A stretch of DNA of 64,000 nt from Meconema thalassinum (Eukaryota > Arthropoda > Insecta > Orthoptera > Tettigoniidae), in contig OX336396.1 of assembly GCA_946902985.2 (NCBI GenBank), positions 235,492,297-235,556,296 of the forward strand, given 5' to 3'. Position numbers and translations under genes: made by a program. This document shows positions 44,291-53,495 of the stretch, one piece after another. How positions within the stretch are numbered: the first letter of the stretch is position 1; every line of letters starts with the position of its first letter. The notes under the pieces are model-generated. The model searched no databases and had not been told where the DNA came from. It saw only the letters and a list, made by a program, of their open reading frames with translations.

Positions 44291-44696
44291 AAACCGTCCC
44301 TTATATCAAAATGACCAGTAAAAGAAACGCTATCGATTGGAGGCATCAGGGTAGTGACCTAACATACCCTTACGTGAATATTAAACTTGGGACCAAACAT
44401 AAGAAAAATTTAAATGAATCGCTGCGGCAAACACCCGAGTCCAGAGTGGACCCCTCCTTCTCTTTGTGGCAAGTGACAATGGACTGGCCTCGCCTGCTGG
44501 CTGACCTTGACCGTGAAAGGTAGAAATGCAAGTCTTCACCCCTTCCCCCGGGCTAATATTTGGCTGTATTCTCACCAGCTGATCGGGCTGGATCTTAGTA
44601 TTCTAAAAGTGGAGCGGGACGCTCTCATTTGGATATAGATTAATTATAGCATTATTTTATCTGCGCTTGATGGCCACTACCTTACACATACAATTC

Positions 44697-45132
44697 ACTT
44701 ATTATCATTGTAAACTTATCATACTAACTCTCATCTGTCACCTTCCCTCAGGTCTTATTACCTGGCATCATTATCTATTTTACCTTATTTCATCGTAGAT
44801 TCCTCCTTACAACATCTTACCTGTATGGCCTTAAATATCACACGCGTTCAATAAAAACTGATATAACAATTAATGAGGCTGGGTCAGCCGTCACTTATAT
44901 CATTGTAAACTTATCATACTAACTCTCATCTGTCATCTTCCCTCAGGTCTTATTACCTGGCATCATTATCTATTTTATCTTATTTCATCGTAGATTCCTC
45001 CTTACAACATCTTACCTGTATGGCCTTAAATATCACACGCGTTCAATAAAAACTAATATAACAATTAGTGAGGCTGGGTCAGCCGTCACTTATATCATTG
45101 TAAACTTATCATACTAACTCTCATCTGACATA
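44697..45132. repeat. 195-bp tandem repeat inside Gypsy-2 LTR
   Basis: CATTGTAAACTTATCATACT starts at 44706, 44901 and 45096, about 2.2 copies with only a few substitutions between units. Mirrored at 55821, 56016 and 56211 in the other LTR. Confidence 0.9.
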
Positions 45133-46956
45133 ATTCACGCCTTTGTAAACTGTCCTATAAACTTTACTCATTGCTACACCATAATACTGCATATCATCCA
45201 TCACAATACACCATGGTCCTTTAAATATCGTCCCAAAAAAAATCATCGGCTATTAATTCATCCGGTATGTAAATACATAAATTACTATCTCTGGTCAATT
45301 ACACGAAATAATGAGATTTTGCCTGGAAAGGGCACCTATCGAAATACCATGCTTCGTTCGTTCTATTTGGGTCGAAAACACAGGGGATATTTCTAACACA
45401 CATCTATAAATAAAATAGGGAATTCTACCATGTGTTTTATGTACGGATACGATTACCTAGCAACATCCTTACGTTAAGTTAGGCACTTTTAATTCATTAA
45501 AATAATTATTCTGATCCCTAATCCTTATGAGCGTACCCAGCTCCTTCAGATGCACAACTATGGTCGCCATTGACACGGTCATTGTACACACAAGATAAAA
45601 CAAATCAAAAGAAAACAAATAACATGCTAACATTATGGCGATAAAATCCATGAATTATTTGACGCTTTAAAATATAATCAAAAGGTACTTATCATATTGA
45701 AGACTTCCTTCATCATTTGCAAGAGTTGGACCAGAGGCCCGCAACAGTATAACTTAACACATGACCTCCATGGCCGGTTCGAATCCCATCACGATGATGT
45801 AGAACCACTCGATAATATCACTGCAACCCTCCATTATCACTAGGTCGCTATAAGCCAGCACCCTTTTAAAATGCACACACACACATATTTAATTAGATTA
45901 TGCACCACTAAAAAAACTATACATTAGTGGACTATACACTTGTGTCATAGATGACAAATTCTCACACTATTTCCACACTTGTCGCGGACACATTTTCTGT
46001 TACATATTTTTCACTTGAATTACATATAATTTCACACCCGTCCTTACTGTTATACACATTCACAGCTCAGTATTCATTTTTAATATTATTTCGCATCAGC
46101 CGAACAATGGACTGTGCGTTTCGTACATTAATGCTTGGGCGTGACGCTACATGGACCAGCATCCACTAACGTTGGCTGAATGATGAACAATGCCCCTGTC
46201 ACAAACTTCACCCACATATATGACAAAATGGTTGCCAATTCACAGTTTTGCACATACGACACCAAATGCTCCCTTCACAATCATAGGCTACAGTAATCAG
46301 GTACCTTAATTTATACACAAAAATATGGCCTTGCTAATCATATGATTCACGACAGAACTCGATCATAGGCTAAGTTTATATCATCAGCGCTTGGGTAGAA
46401 CTAATTTCTTGTTGAAGGACGCTATGTTCTCTCTCTCACACACTCGACGTTGTCAGATTTCCTTGCGCAGGGACTACTTTCATTCGATGAACACAGAGAT
46501 ATTTAATCCGTTACCGCATTCCCAAAATTCTTGATAATAATTAGATTCATCATGGGCGTTTCAGATCATTCCTGTAATGCCTTGATCTCTTGTAACTAAC
46601 TGAAGCGTACTCTTTAAGGGCGGAGTCAGGCATCTACTGCGTGCTAACTTGAGATAGTTACTGCGTTTTGGCAAGATTCTCAGAATTCGCTGGGGTGCTC
46701 CTGCTCTGAAACTTGCAGGCAAGCGACTTGGAATGCACCTGCTCTGTCCATTGTGTGAAAACCATAAATTTCTCCCTGTCAGAACTGCCAAGCCATATAC
46801 AGTATATGTGGTCTCACTACGGCAGAAAGATCCTAGTTATTTCTTATGATCATTACATAATGATGATTTCATTCTCATTAACATCATGACATTGCCCCAT
46901 ATAAGTACTCCAGTGACATAATGTGTCCATGGCCTAAGACATAGGCCAAGGGCACA

Positions 46957-46970
46957 TCTCCCTCCTTCTT
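46957..46970 (-). other. Polypurine tract of Gypsy-2
   Basis: Minus-strand AAGAAGGAGGGAGA, all purine, directly abuts the 3' LTR. It is where plus-strand DNA synthesis would be primed. Confidence 0.8.
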
Positions 46971-47172
46971 AGTTTGGAAAAACTGCTGAGGTTACGAAGA
47001 GTTTTTACAATTCAACAATACTCGGCAACATAATCCATTTTAACAATGTCATGTCTTCCTCATCGACCTTCTTTCGAAATTGGCTTTCTAATGGACTCCA
47101 AATTAATTCGGATCGTGAAATTCTTCAAGCAGCCTCTTATTCTCAGCTTTAAATTCTGCATTTATCCTAAGT
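46971..47172 (-). other. Gypsy-2 3' untranslated region
   Basis: About 200 nt between the pol stop codon and the polypurine tract. No env or accessory frame. Confidence 0.6.
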
Positions 47173-50100
47173 TCACCCTCTCTTAGCATTATCAAATTCT
47201 TCACGCAGCGTTATCCATTGACAGTCGTGATTATTTGTCCGCTGATTCTCTTCTTCTGCATCCGATGGTTCTTCTACTTGGAATGGATCTTCCCCTTCTT
47301 CTTTCTTCTCCACTACGTTGACTTGGTGTTGGACCTCATCTTCTTCGGCGGGATAGTACAGTTTTAGATTCTGTGCGTTATAGACAGACTCGACTCCAGT
47401 GCGTAGGTGTTTCACTTTATAAGCATTATTTCCAATCACCTTTATGACTCGGTATGGTCCATAGAATATCTCGCAAAATTTTGAGTATATTCGCTTCGCT
47501 GGATCGGACACTGCTGGTCGTTTCACCAAGACCAATTCTTCCAATTCCAAAGGACGGTGAAATCTTTTATTACGCACTCTACGTAATCGACGATCAGCTT
47601 GTTTCTTCAAATAAGTTGCCGTGGCCTGTATGGTTAATTCATGGCTTGGTCGAGCGTCCAACGGACAAGGCAAGATGTTCTTCCACGGTCGATCCGGACA
47701 TCGATTTAAGTGAAGGACCGTGGGGATCTGTCCTGTGCTCTCATGGATCGTATTGTTTATACAGAATTCCATTATGTGTAATACGTCGACCCACTTCCAA
47801 TGCTGATCAGAACAGTAAATTCGGCAATATTTTGCGATCTCCCGCATTATTCTTTCTGATGGATTTCCCTCAGGATGGCGCACTGAACTCAACACGTGCC
47901 GGACATCTAACCTCACCATCTCACTCCTAAACTCGGCACTAGTGAAATAACTGCCGTGGTCCGTAAGACAGAATTCCATCTTCCCTAACGTTGGAATTAC
48001 CCTTGCCTTAATTCTGTTCAGTACCTGTTTAGTGTTTAACTTCTGAACTGGACATAACACCACGTATTTTGTAAATACATCGATGCTGACGAGAATGTAT
48101 TTGCATCCTCTTCTGCCTTTTGGTAATGGACCATAACCGTCCATGGCGACCAGTTCGCACGGCTTCTGTGGCAGTAGAGGTTTGGGATATTGCTTCATGA
48201 GGAATGAGTTTGGCTTAACCCTTTGACATTTGTCACAGGTCTTCAAAACACTGCGAATGGTTTCCCTTAATTTTGGCCATACAAATGCTTCTTGAATAAG
48301 AGCACTTGTCTTATCGATTCCTCCATGCCCAGATATGCTATGTGCGTGCCAGACTAGACCTCTCTGTAAAGAAGGTGGCACCACAATCCTTGATTTCACG
48401 CGATCGGGATCCACGTACTTGTGCAGCAGGTTATTATACCAAATATAACTTGTCGAAATTTTCTCCGCTTCCAAATACGCGGGCGTTCCTCGTTGCAATC
48501 TTCCTCTTAAATAATCGATGATCATATTCATCCACGGATCCTTAACTTGTTCAGCCTGAATTTCTCCCAGTTTAACCAAAAATTCCTGATCTGCCTGAGT
48601 GAGCTCGACTTGATGTACAGATACTACTCCTTCTCCTCGTTCTGGGTTTCGACTTAATGCGTCGGGTATCACATTGAATCTTCCTGGGCAGTGTTCAATG
48701 TCAATATTGAACTGTTGAACATATAACGACCATCTGTTCACTCGCTCACTAGCCATGGGAGTTTTCAATAGGAAAATAAGGCTCTTGTGGTCGGTTCTTA
48801 TCAAAATCTCGAAACCATAGACAGTCTTCCTCCATTGTTGTAAAGCAAAAATGATGGATAGAAGTTCCAATTCCGTTACTGTGTAATTTCGCTCGTGTGT
48901 CTTTAGCTTACGGCTAGAAAATGCCAAGTAAGATCGTTCTCGAGGGTTGTTTGGATCTTCTTGGTACAGCATGCATCCAATTCCAATCCGTGAGGCGTCG
49001 GTTTGAATTATAAATTTTCTTGAGAAATCCGGGTAACCCAATTTAATACTATTGGTTAGTAATTCCTTCGTTTTCCGAAAAGCCGCGTCGCATTCTTCCT
49101 TCCATGCCCATTTGCTGTTCTTACGAAGCATATCCTGTAGTGGCGCCACAGCCTCAGTATACCCGGGACAATGATTTGCAAAGAAATTGCAAATGCCCAG
49201 AAATTGGCGGACGTGTTTTACCCTGTTTGGTTTAGGAAAGTTCCGAATAGCCTCTAGTTTCGCAGGATTTGGGCGTACTCCTTCACCATCGATGATGTGG
49301 CCTAAATAGAGTACCTCCTTCTGGCAAAAATGAGATTTTTGGATGTTAATTTTGAAATTGGCCTTCTCCAAATTATCTAGTAATTTCTCTAAATTCGTGA
49401 GGTGATCATCCAAATTATCAGACGCCAAGAGTATGTCATCGACATATCTTACAGTGGCATCCTTGACTTCCGACGTCAGGTTCCGGTCTAACGCTCGTAT
49501 GAGTGCCGAACCTGCTGTTTTGATACCGAATGGTAATCTTTGAAATGCATAAGTTTGCTGATTAAATAGGAATCCAGTCAATAACCTTGACTTGTCATCC
49601 AGTTCCAAATGGTGATAGCTACTAGTCAAGTCTATTGATGAAAAATATATCTTGTTCTGGAATTTGTTTATGACCTCTTTGATCGCTGGAGCTTGGTCAT
49701 ATTCAGGAATCAATCGTTCATTAATTGTCCTGGCGTCCAGACATATTCGGACAGAGCCATTAGGTTTCTTGACTACTACCAACGGACTCACGAATGGGGT
49801 AGCCATCTTAACTATGACTCCAGCATCCTCCATTTGCTTGATGGTTTCTTTCACCTCATTCATATGTTTTTCGGCTATCGGATAAGGCTTTTTCCTAAAC
49901 GGTGACCAATCGTTGACCTGCATTTGGTACTTGAAATGTTCTATCTTACCGGGTTTAGAATTAAAAACCGGTTCGTGTCGCTTTAACATGTCCATCAATT
50001 TGATCCTGTTCTCCTCATTTATCTTTGCTTCACGAGCCTTCTCCTCAAAATAGTCAGTAACTCTGTCCTCCAATTCTTCTAGCGCCATGACCCAGGATTC

Positions 50101-50688
50101 AGGTTCCATTAAATCATCCTCAATATCCCTTAACCTTTCGTCGATTTTCTCATATGCTTCCATCTCTTCAGTGGTGCACAATGTCCATATCTCTTCGCCA
50201 TCTCTTGGAATATCCGTATTTAATTGCATGTCCAAATGATTTTCCTCTCCAATATCTTTAAAACAAATGGTGTTTTCATATAGGTTGATGACTGCTTTAT
50301 ATTCTCGAATGAAGTCCGCTCCCAAGATAATGTTATAATTTATCTTGTTCATTATGATGAACGAATGCGGCATATTATGTCCTTGCAGTGTAATGTCCAA
50401 CAATGCTTGGAACTTACAGACTGCGGACTTGTCTGGGATAATGCCCTTGACTGTGATGTTAGAAATTGGCATCACGGGAACCTTCCCCAATCTCTCCAAC
50501 TCTTTAACTAATGCTTGGGAAGCTATACTGATGCTGGCACCCGTATCTACCATACATCGTACCGTTAGACCTCCCACTCGGGCGTAAATTATGGGTAATT
50601 CTCTAATTGTATTAATCTTTGGCCCTGTTGTGTCCTCCGTCAAATCCTCTTCTTTGATGACCCAATCACTGATCTGCGCTACTACCAT
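47173..50688 (-). CDS. pol: Gypsy-2 Pol: PR-RT-RNase H-integrase, 1171 aa
   Basis: Intact polyprotein for cDNA synthesis and integration. Visible residues: protease DTGA at 48-51; RT D353 and YVDD at 415-418; RNase H D564, E606 and D633; integrase zinc finger H783/H788/C818/C821; integrase D850, D910 and E945, a DD35E triad; GPY/F-type motif at 1077-1079 followed by the NLKLYY segment; an acidic tail of ~55 residues. No chromodomain. The ATG at 50688 is given as the start for convenience. The frame is open upstream to the A9 run at 50748-50756, so the natural product is probably Gag-Pol by -1 frameshift. All catalytic residues expected for Gypsy are present. Closest relative in this window is Gypsy-1 pol. 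Confident. Confidence 0.96.
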   Translation of the reverse strand: MVVAQISDWVIKEEDLTEDTTGPKINTIRELPIIYARVGGLTVRCMVDTGASISIASQALVKELERLGKVPVMPISNITVKGIIPDKSAVCKFQALLDITLQGHNMPHSFIIMNKINYNIILGADFIREYKAVINLYENTICFKDIGEENHLDMQLNTDIPRDGEEIWTLCTTEEMEAYEKIDERLRDIEDDLMEPESWVMALEELEDRVTDYFEEKAREAKINEENRIKLMDMLKRHEPVFNSKPGKIEHFKYQMQVNDWSPFRKKPYPIAEKHMNEVKETIKQMEDAGVIVKMATPFVSPLVVVKKPNGSVRICLDARTINERLIPEYDQAPAIKEVINKFQNKIYFSSIDLTSSYHHLELDDKSRLLTGFLFNQQTYAFQRLPFGIKTAGSALIRALDRNLTSEVKDATVRYVDDILLASDNLDDHLTNLEKLLDNLEKANFKINIQKSHFCQKEVLYLGHIIDGEGVRPNPAKLEAIRNFPKPNRVKHVRQFLGICNFFANHCPGYTEAVAPLQDMLRKNSKWAWKEECDAAFRKTKELLTNSIKLGYPDFSRKFIIQTDASRIGIGCMLYQEDPNNPRERSYLAFSSRKLKTHERNYTVTELELLSIIFALQQWRKTVYGFEILIRTDHKSLIFLLKTPMASERVNRWSLYVQQFNIDIEHCPGRFNVIPDALSRNPERGEGVVSVHQVELTQADQEFLVKLGEIQAEQVKDPWMNMIIDYLRGRLQRGTPAYLEAEKISTSYIWYNNLLHKYVDPDRVKSRIVVPPSLQRGLVWHAHSISGHGGIDKTSALIQEAFVWPKLRETIRSVLKTCDKCQRVKPNSFLMKQYPKPLLPQKPCELVAMDGYGPLPKGRRGCKYILVSIDVFTKYVVLCPVQKLNTKQVLNRIKARVIPTLGKMEFCLTDHGSYFTSAEFRSEMVRLDVRHVLSSVRHPEGNPSERIMREIAKYCRIYCSDQHWKWVDVLHIMEFCINNTIHESTGQIPTVLHLNRCPDRPWKNILPCPLDARPSHELTIQATATYLKKQADRRLRRVRNKRFHRPLELEELVLVKRPAVSDPAKRIYSKFCEIFYGPYRVIKVIGNNAYKVKHLRTGVESVYNAQNLKLYYPAEEDEVQHQVNVVEKKEEGEDPFQVEEPSDAEEENQRTNNHDCQWITLREEFDNAKRG

Positions 50689-50735
50689 ATGCTTTGCATT
50701 GTGACTGTTCTGTGCACTAGCGACGTTCCCATCTT

Positions 50736-52670
50736 CTAAAATTGGCGTTTTTTTTTCTCGTTGTTGCCATTCCTATCTGGTGTACCTCCGGATGATTGAT
50801 TGCTGTTCCTCCGGGCATTCTGGAGTTCCAGGCTCTCAGCTCCCTGTTCGATGACATCTGGATCCCTTCGATCATTCATTCCCCTGTTCCATCTGTCTTT
50901 CTTACTTTGTTCGGCCGATTCTTTGGCACGTAATTCTGCCAAATACCGCTCCGAATCGCTGTGCCACCTTTCCATTTCCTCTCTGTGGTCATCTGGCAAG
51001 TCCCATCTCACTTCTGGCTCTCTGTTTTGGTCCCACGGTGGCCTTCCGCGTTGAAAACGCCCACCTCTCTTGTTATACGGCCTGTATGATCCACGATGTC
51101 CTCTCCATGGTTCATTTTGTCTTTGGGACGACCTCCAGTTATTATTACCTCGGTTACTATACCACGGGGGCCTCAGTTCTTGATCTTGGTATTCCCGACG
51201 TTCCCAGTTCTGCCTCATGTCCATGGCGTCTGTACTTTGGTCTTTCATGCGTCGTCTAGGTGCTTCTTCTAGGCCGACCACGTTTACATTTTCAGTCGTT
51301 CGACCTGATCTTTGCGGACTGTGGATCGTCGTCTCATCGAGGTTTCTTAATATCTCCTCGGCATGTACCGCTGTCCGTACGTTCGCTGCCGCCATGATCT
51401 GTTGAACCCCGACTGGCAGTTGCTTCTCAATGGCGGTGATCATCTCTTCTTCTGATGGAGGCATATCCAACTCTTTCATTCGGTGTAGCTGTGTGATGAA
51501 ATATTCTGAATATTTTGTGGGTGATGTGGTACTATAGCGGCGCGCGTATAGTTCCATCCTCAGGTTCTGTTGCGAGGCAAGGCTCCAATACTTCTTCAGA
51601 AATGCTTCACGGAATTCTCCCATAGTGTCAAAGGTATACCTGAAGCTACGGAACCATTGTAACGCGTGTCCAGTCAACAGTTTCTCCACTGTCCTTAACT
51701 GTCGGTCTTCTGAGATCTTGCTTTCCTTGATGTATTCCATCAATTCTCTGAGGAAACTCTTAGGAGTAAAGTTATTGTTCCCTGAAAATTTGTTCGGCCG
51801 GTCATCACTCATTTTTATAACGTGAATGACCTGAGCAGCTGCGTTAGACTCGACGGGTGTCGAAGTACGACCCCTGAATTCCTGACTGTGAGGTTCCATC
51901 CCCTCATCTATGGTCGTATGCTCCTGAAATCCTACTTTCCCTTCCATACGGGTTTCTGTAATGGACTTGGCCAATCCTTTTTGTAAGTCGGCGATGACCT
52001 CTTCTTGGATCAGCATCTTGAGGTCGCTTTTGACTTGTTTATTTTCTTGTCGTTCCATCCTTGCCAACAGCTCCATCTCGACCTTATTCATCTTTAATTT
52101 GCTCTCTTCTAATTTACGGAGTACAGCTATCCTTTCTTCCTTAGCCTCCTGGCCCATGTCCTCGTATGCTAATTCGACATCTCTCTTCAATCCTTCCTTA
52201 TCCTTTTCCCATGATTTCTTACATTCGTCATGTTGGCCATTCATATCATCTCGTATGAGCTGCAATGAATCCTTAATCTCGTCCTTAAATGTAGAAATGT
52301 CGGTCTCGATCACTCCTATCTTGGCTTGCGTTGACTTATTCTCATCTCTCAGCTTGTCGACATCTGCCTGAGTTGCTGCAATTCCCACTTCACATTTCGC
52401 TACCTGCGCTTGGACTCGAATTTCCATACTAGCCATTCTCTGAGACACGTTCTTGATCTCGTTCTCGATCGTGACCATATGAATTTCTATTTGCTCAGTA
52501 CTCTGATTGCAAATGTGGCCTACATGTTCTATATTTCTCTGCATCTGTGACAATTGCTGTTCAGTACTAACTCTAAGTTCCTGATTACTGTCTTTTATTT
52601 CCTGCATCTGCTTATAACTACTGTCCTTAAATTCTTGCAATACGACCATCAGGTCCTCTGTCGATGACAT
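50736..52670 (-). CDS. gag: Gypsy-2 Gag, coiled-coil type, 644 aa
   Basis: The particle-forming protein. I chose the ATG at 52668-52670; three further codons upstream begin with TTG and are less likely. About residues 5-250 are heptad-rich and charged (coiled coil). A retrotransposon Gag domain spans about 294-445, starting KFSGNNNFTP and including ALQWFRSFR. The tail (about 470-580) is rich in R, G, W, N and Q, with GGRFQRGR. No CCHC knuckle is seen. It ends EKKKRQF at the slippery run. The architecture parallels Gypsy-1 Gag although sequence identity is modest outside the Gag domain, so the two are related families, not copies of one. Frame intact. Confidence 0.93.
   Translation of the reverse strand: MSSTEDLMVVLQEFKDSSYKQMQEIKDSNQELRVSTEQQLSQMQRNIEHVGHICNQSTEQIEIHMVTIENEIKNVSQRMASMEIRVQAQVAKCEVGIAATQADVDKLRDENKSTQAKIGVIETDISTFKDEIKDSLQLIRDDMNGQHDECKKSWEKDKEGLKRDVELAYEDMGQEAKEERIAVLRKLEESKLKMNKVEMELLARMERQENKQVKSDLKMLIQEEVIADLQKGLAKSITETRMEGKVGFQEHTTIDEGMEPHSQEFRGRTSTPVESNAAAQVIHVIKMSDDRPNKFSGNNNFTPKSFLRELMEYIKESKISEDRQLRTVEKLLTGHALQWFRSFRYTFDTMGEFREAFLKKYWSLASQQNLRMELYARRYSTTSPTKYSEYFITQLHRMKELDMPPSEEEMITAIEKQLPVGVQQIMAAANVRTAVHAEEILRNLDETTIHSPQRSGRTTENVNVVGLEEAPRRRMKDQSTDAMDMRQNWERREYQDQELRPPWYSNRGNNNWRSSQRQNEPWRGHRGSYRPYNKRGGRFQRGRPPWDQNREPEVRWDLPDDHREEMERWHSDSERYLAELRAKESAEQSKKDRWNRGMNDRRDPDVIEQGAESLELQNARRNSNQSSGGTPDRNGNNEKKKRQF
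50748..50756 (-). promoter_or_regulatory. A9 slippery run at the gag-pol junction
   Basis: The last gag codons read GAG AAA AAA AAA CGC CAA TTT TAG on the minus strand. The A9 run satisfies the X XXY YYZ rule as A AAA AAA. The pol frame lies at -1 and is open from here through the pol ATG 60 nt downstream. A -1 slip would fuse Gag and Pol 12 nt before the gag stop. I did not identify a downstream pseudoknot. Confidence 0.65.
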
Positions 52671-53495
52671 AATTATCAATAGGAGAATATGCGGGCTTGT
52701 CCCAACTCATGCAAATATACACATCAACACACCATGCAATGTAAGTGTATTTCAAAGCTTTCAAGGCTTCCTTCCCCTATCCTTCGAATTTGCAATCACC
52801 TACAGTGATATTGCAACAGTAAAACGATTCAAAATTTGATTGTAATCCATTGGTGTCATTAAATATTTGACTTATCACTAAAAGAAAAATTAATTAATTA
52901 ATTTAATTTAATCAAACATTAATTAAAGTGATTAATGTTTCTCATCAGGCCACTAATGAGCCTTAATTAACTATCTGATGGATGCTCAATGCTATAAAAA
53001 TTGCAAGGGACTCCTTGAGATTACTGTATGATACTATAAAAATTTATATAAATGAAAATTTAATTACAGTAACTCTCATTCAATTAATTGAGCTCCATTT
53101 CGACCTTATGTTGGGCTGCTATTGTTTCAAGCTTAAGTCACACCGTTGGGCGCCATTTTGCACTTTACACTGGTGGTGGGGAGAACAGGGTTTGGTATTA
53201 AATGAATGTGGCAAGCGGAAAAAGGGCAAGGCTGATCCTCACGGAAAAATAACGGGTATGAAATGAATGGAATACGGTTTGGATTCGGGTTTGAATTGAT
53301 AAGTGACTTATGGGTATCTTCCAGCGTTTACCCGCTCAGCATAAAGTCAAAAAAATAACTAACATGCCAAACGAGTAGGCAAGCCAAACTTAATCAAACA
53401 AGCACAAAACCCGGGTGCATCTGTGTATGTTAACCACTAGGATCTTCCAGAATAGAAAAATCGAAGAAGAATAGAGAATAATCTATCCTTTGCCA
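52671..53495 (-). other. Gypsy-2 5' leader
   Basis: AT-rich leader of about 825 nt between the 5' LTR and gag. The minus strand after the LTR begins TGGCAAAGGATAGATTAT, which has the TGG expected of a primer-binding site, but I cannot match it to a familiar tRNA 3' end. AATTAATTAATTTAATTTAA near 52892 is a low-complexity stretch. Confidence 0.5.

Larger units (their letters stand above)
42381..46956 (-). repeat. Gypsy-2 3' LTR, 4,576 bp
   Basis: Corresponds base for base, as far as I compared, to 53496-58071 (offset 11,115). It contains three internal tandem arrays (listed separately) and AT-rich DNA. Short open frames (for example 44311-44523) are mirrored in the other LTR and show no domain. 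Confidence 0.95.

Noticed and set aside
44311..44523. 70-aa open frame repeated at 55426
   Set aside because: Inside the Gypsy-2 LTRs; duplication follows from the LTR pair. It overlaps an opposing open frame and has no known motif.
46971..47172. Possible env gene of Gypsy-2
   Set aside because: Only about 200 nt separate pol from the polypurine tract; no room for an envelope gene. Gypsy-1 likewise has none.
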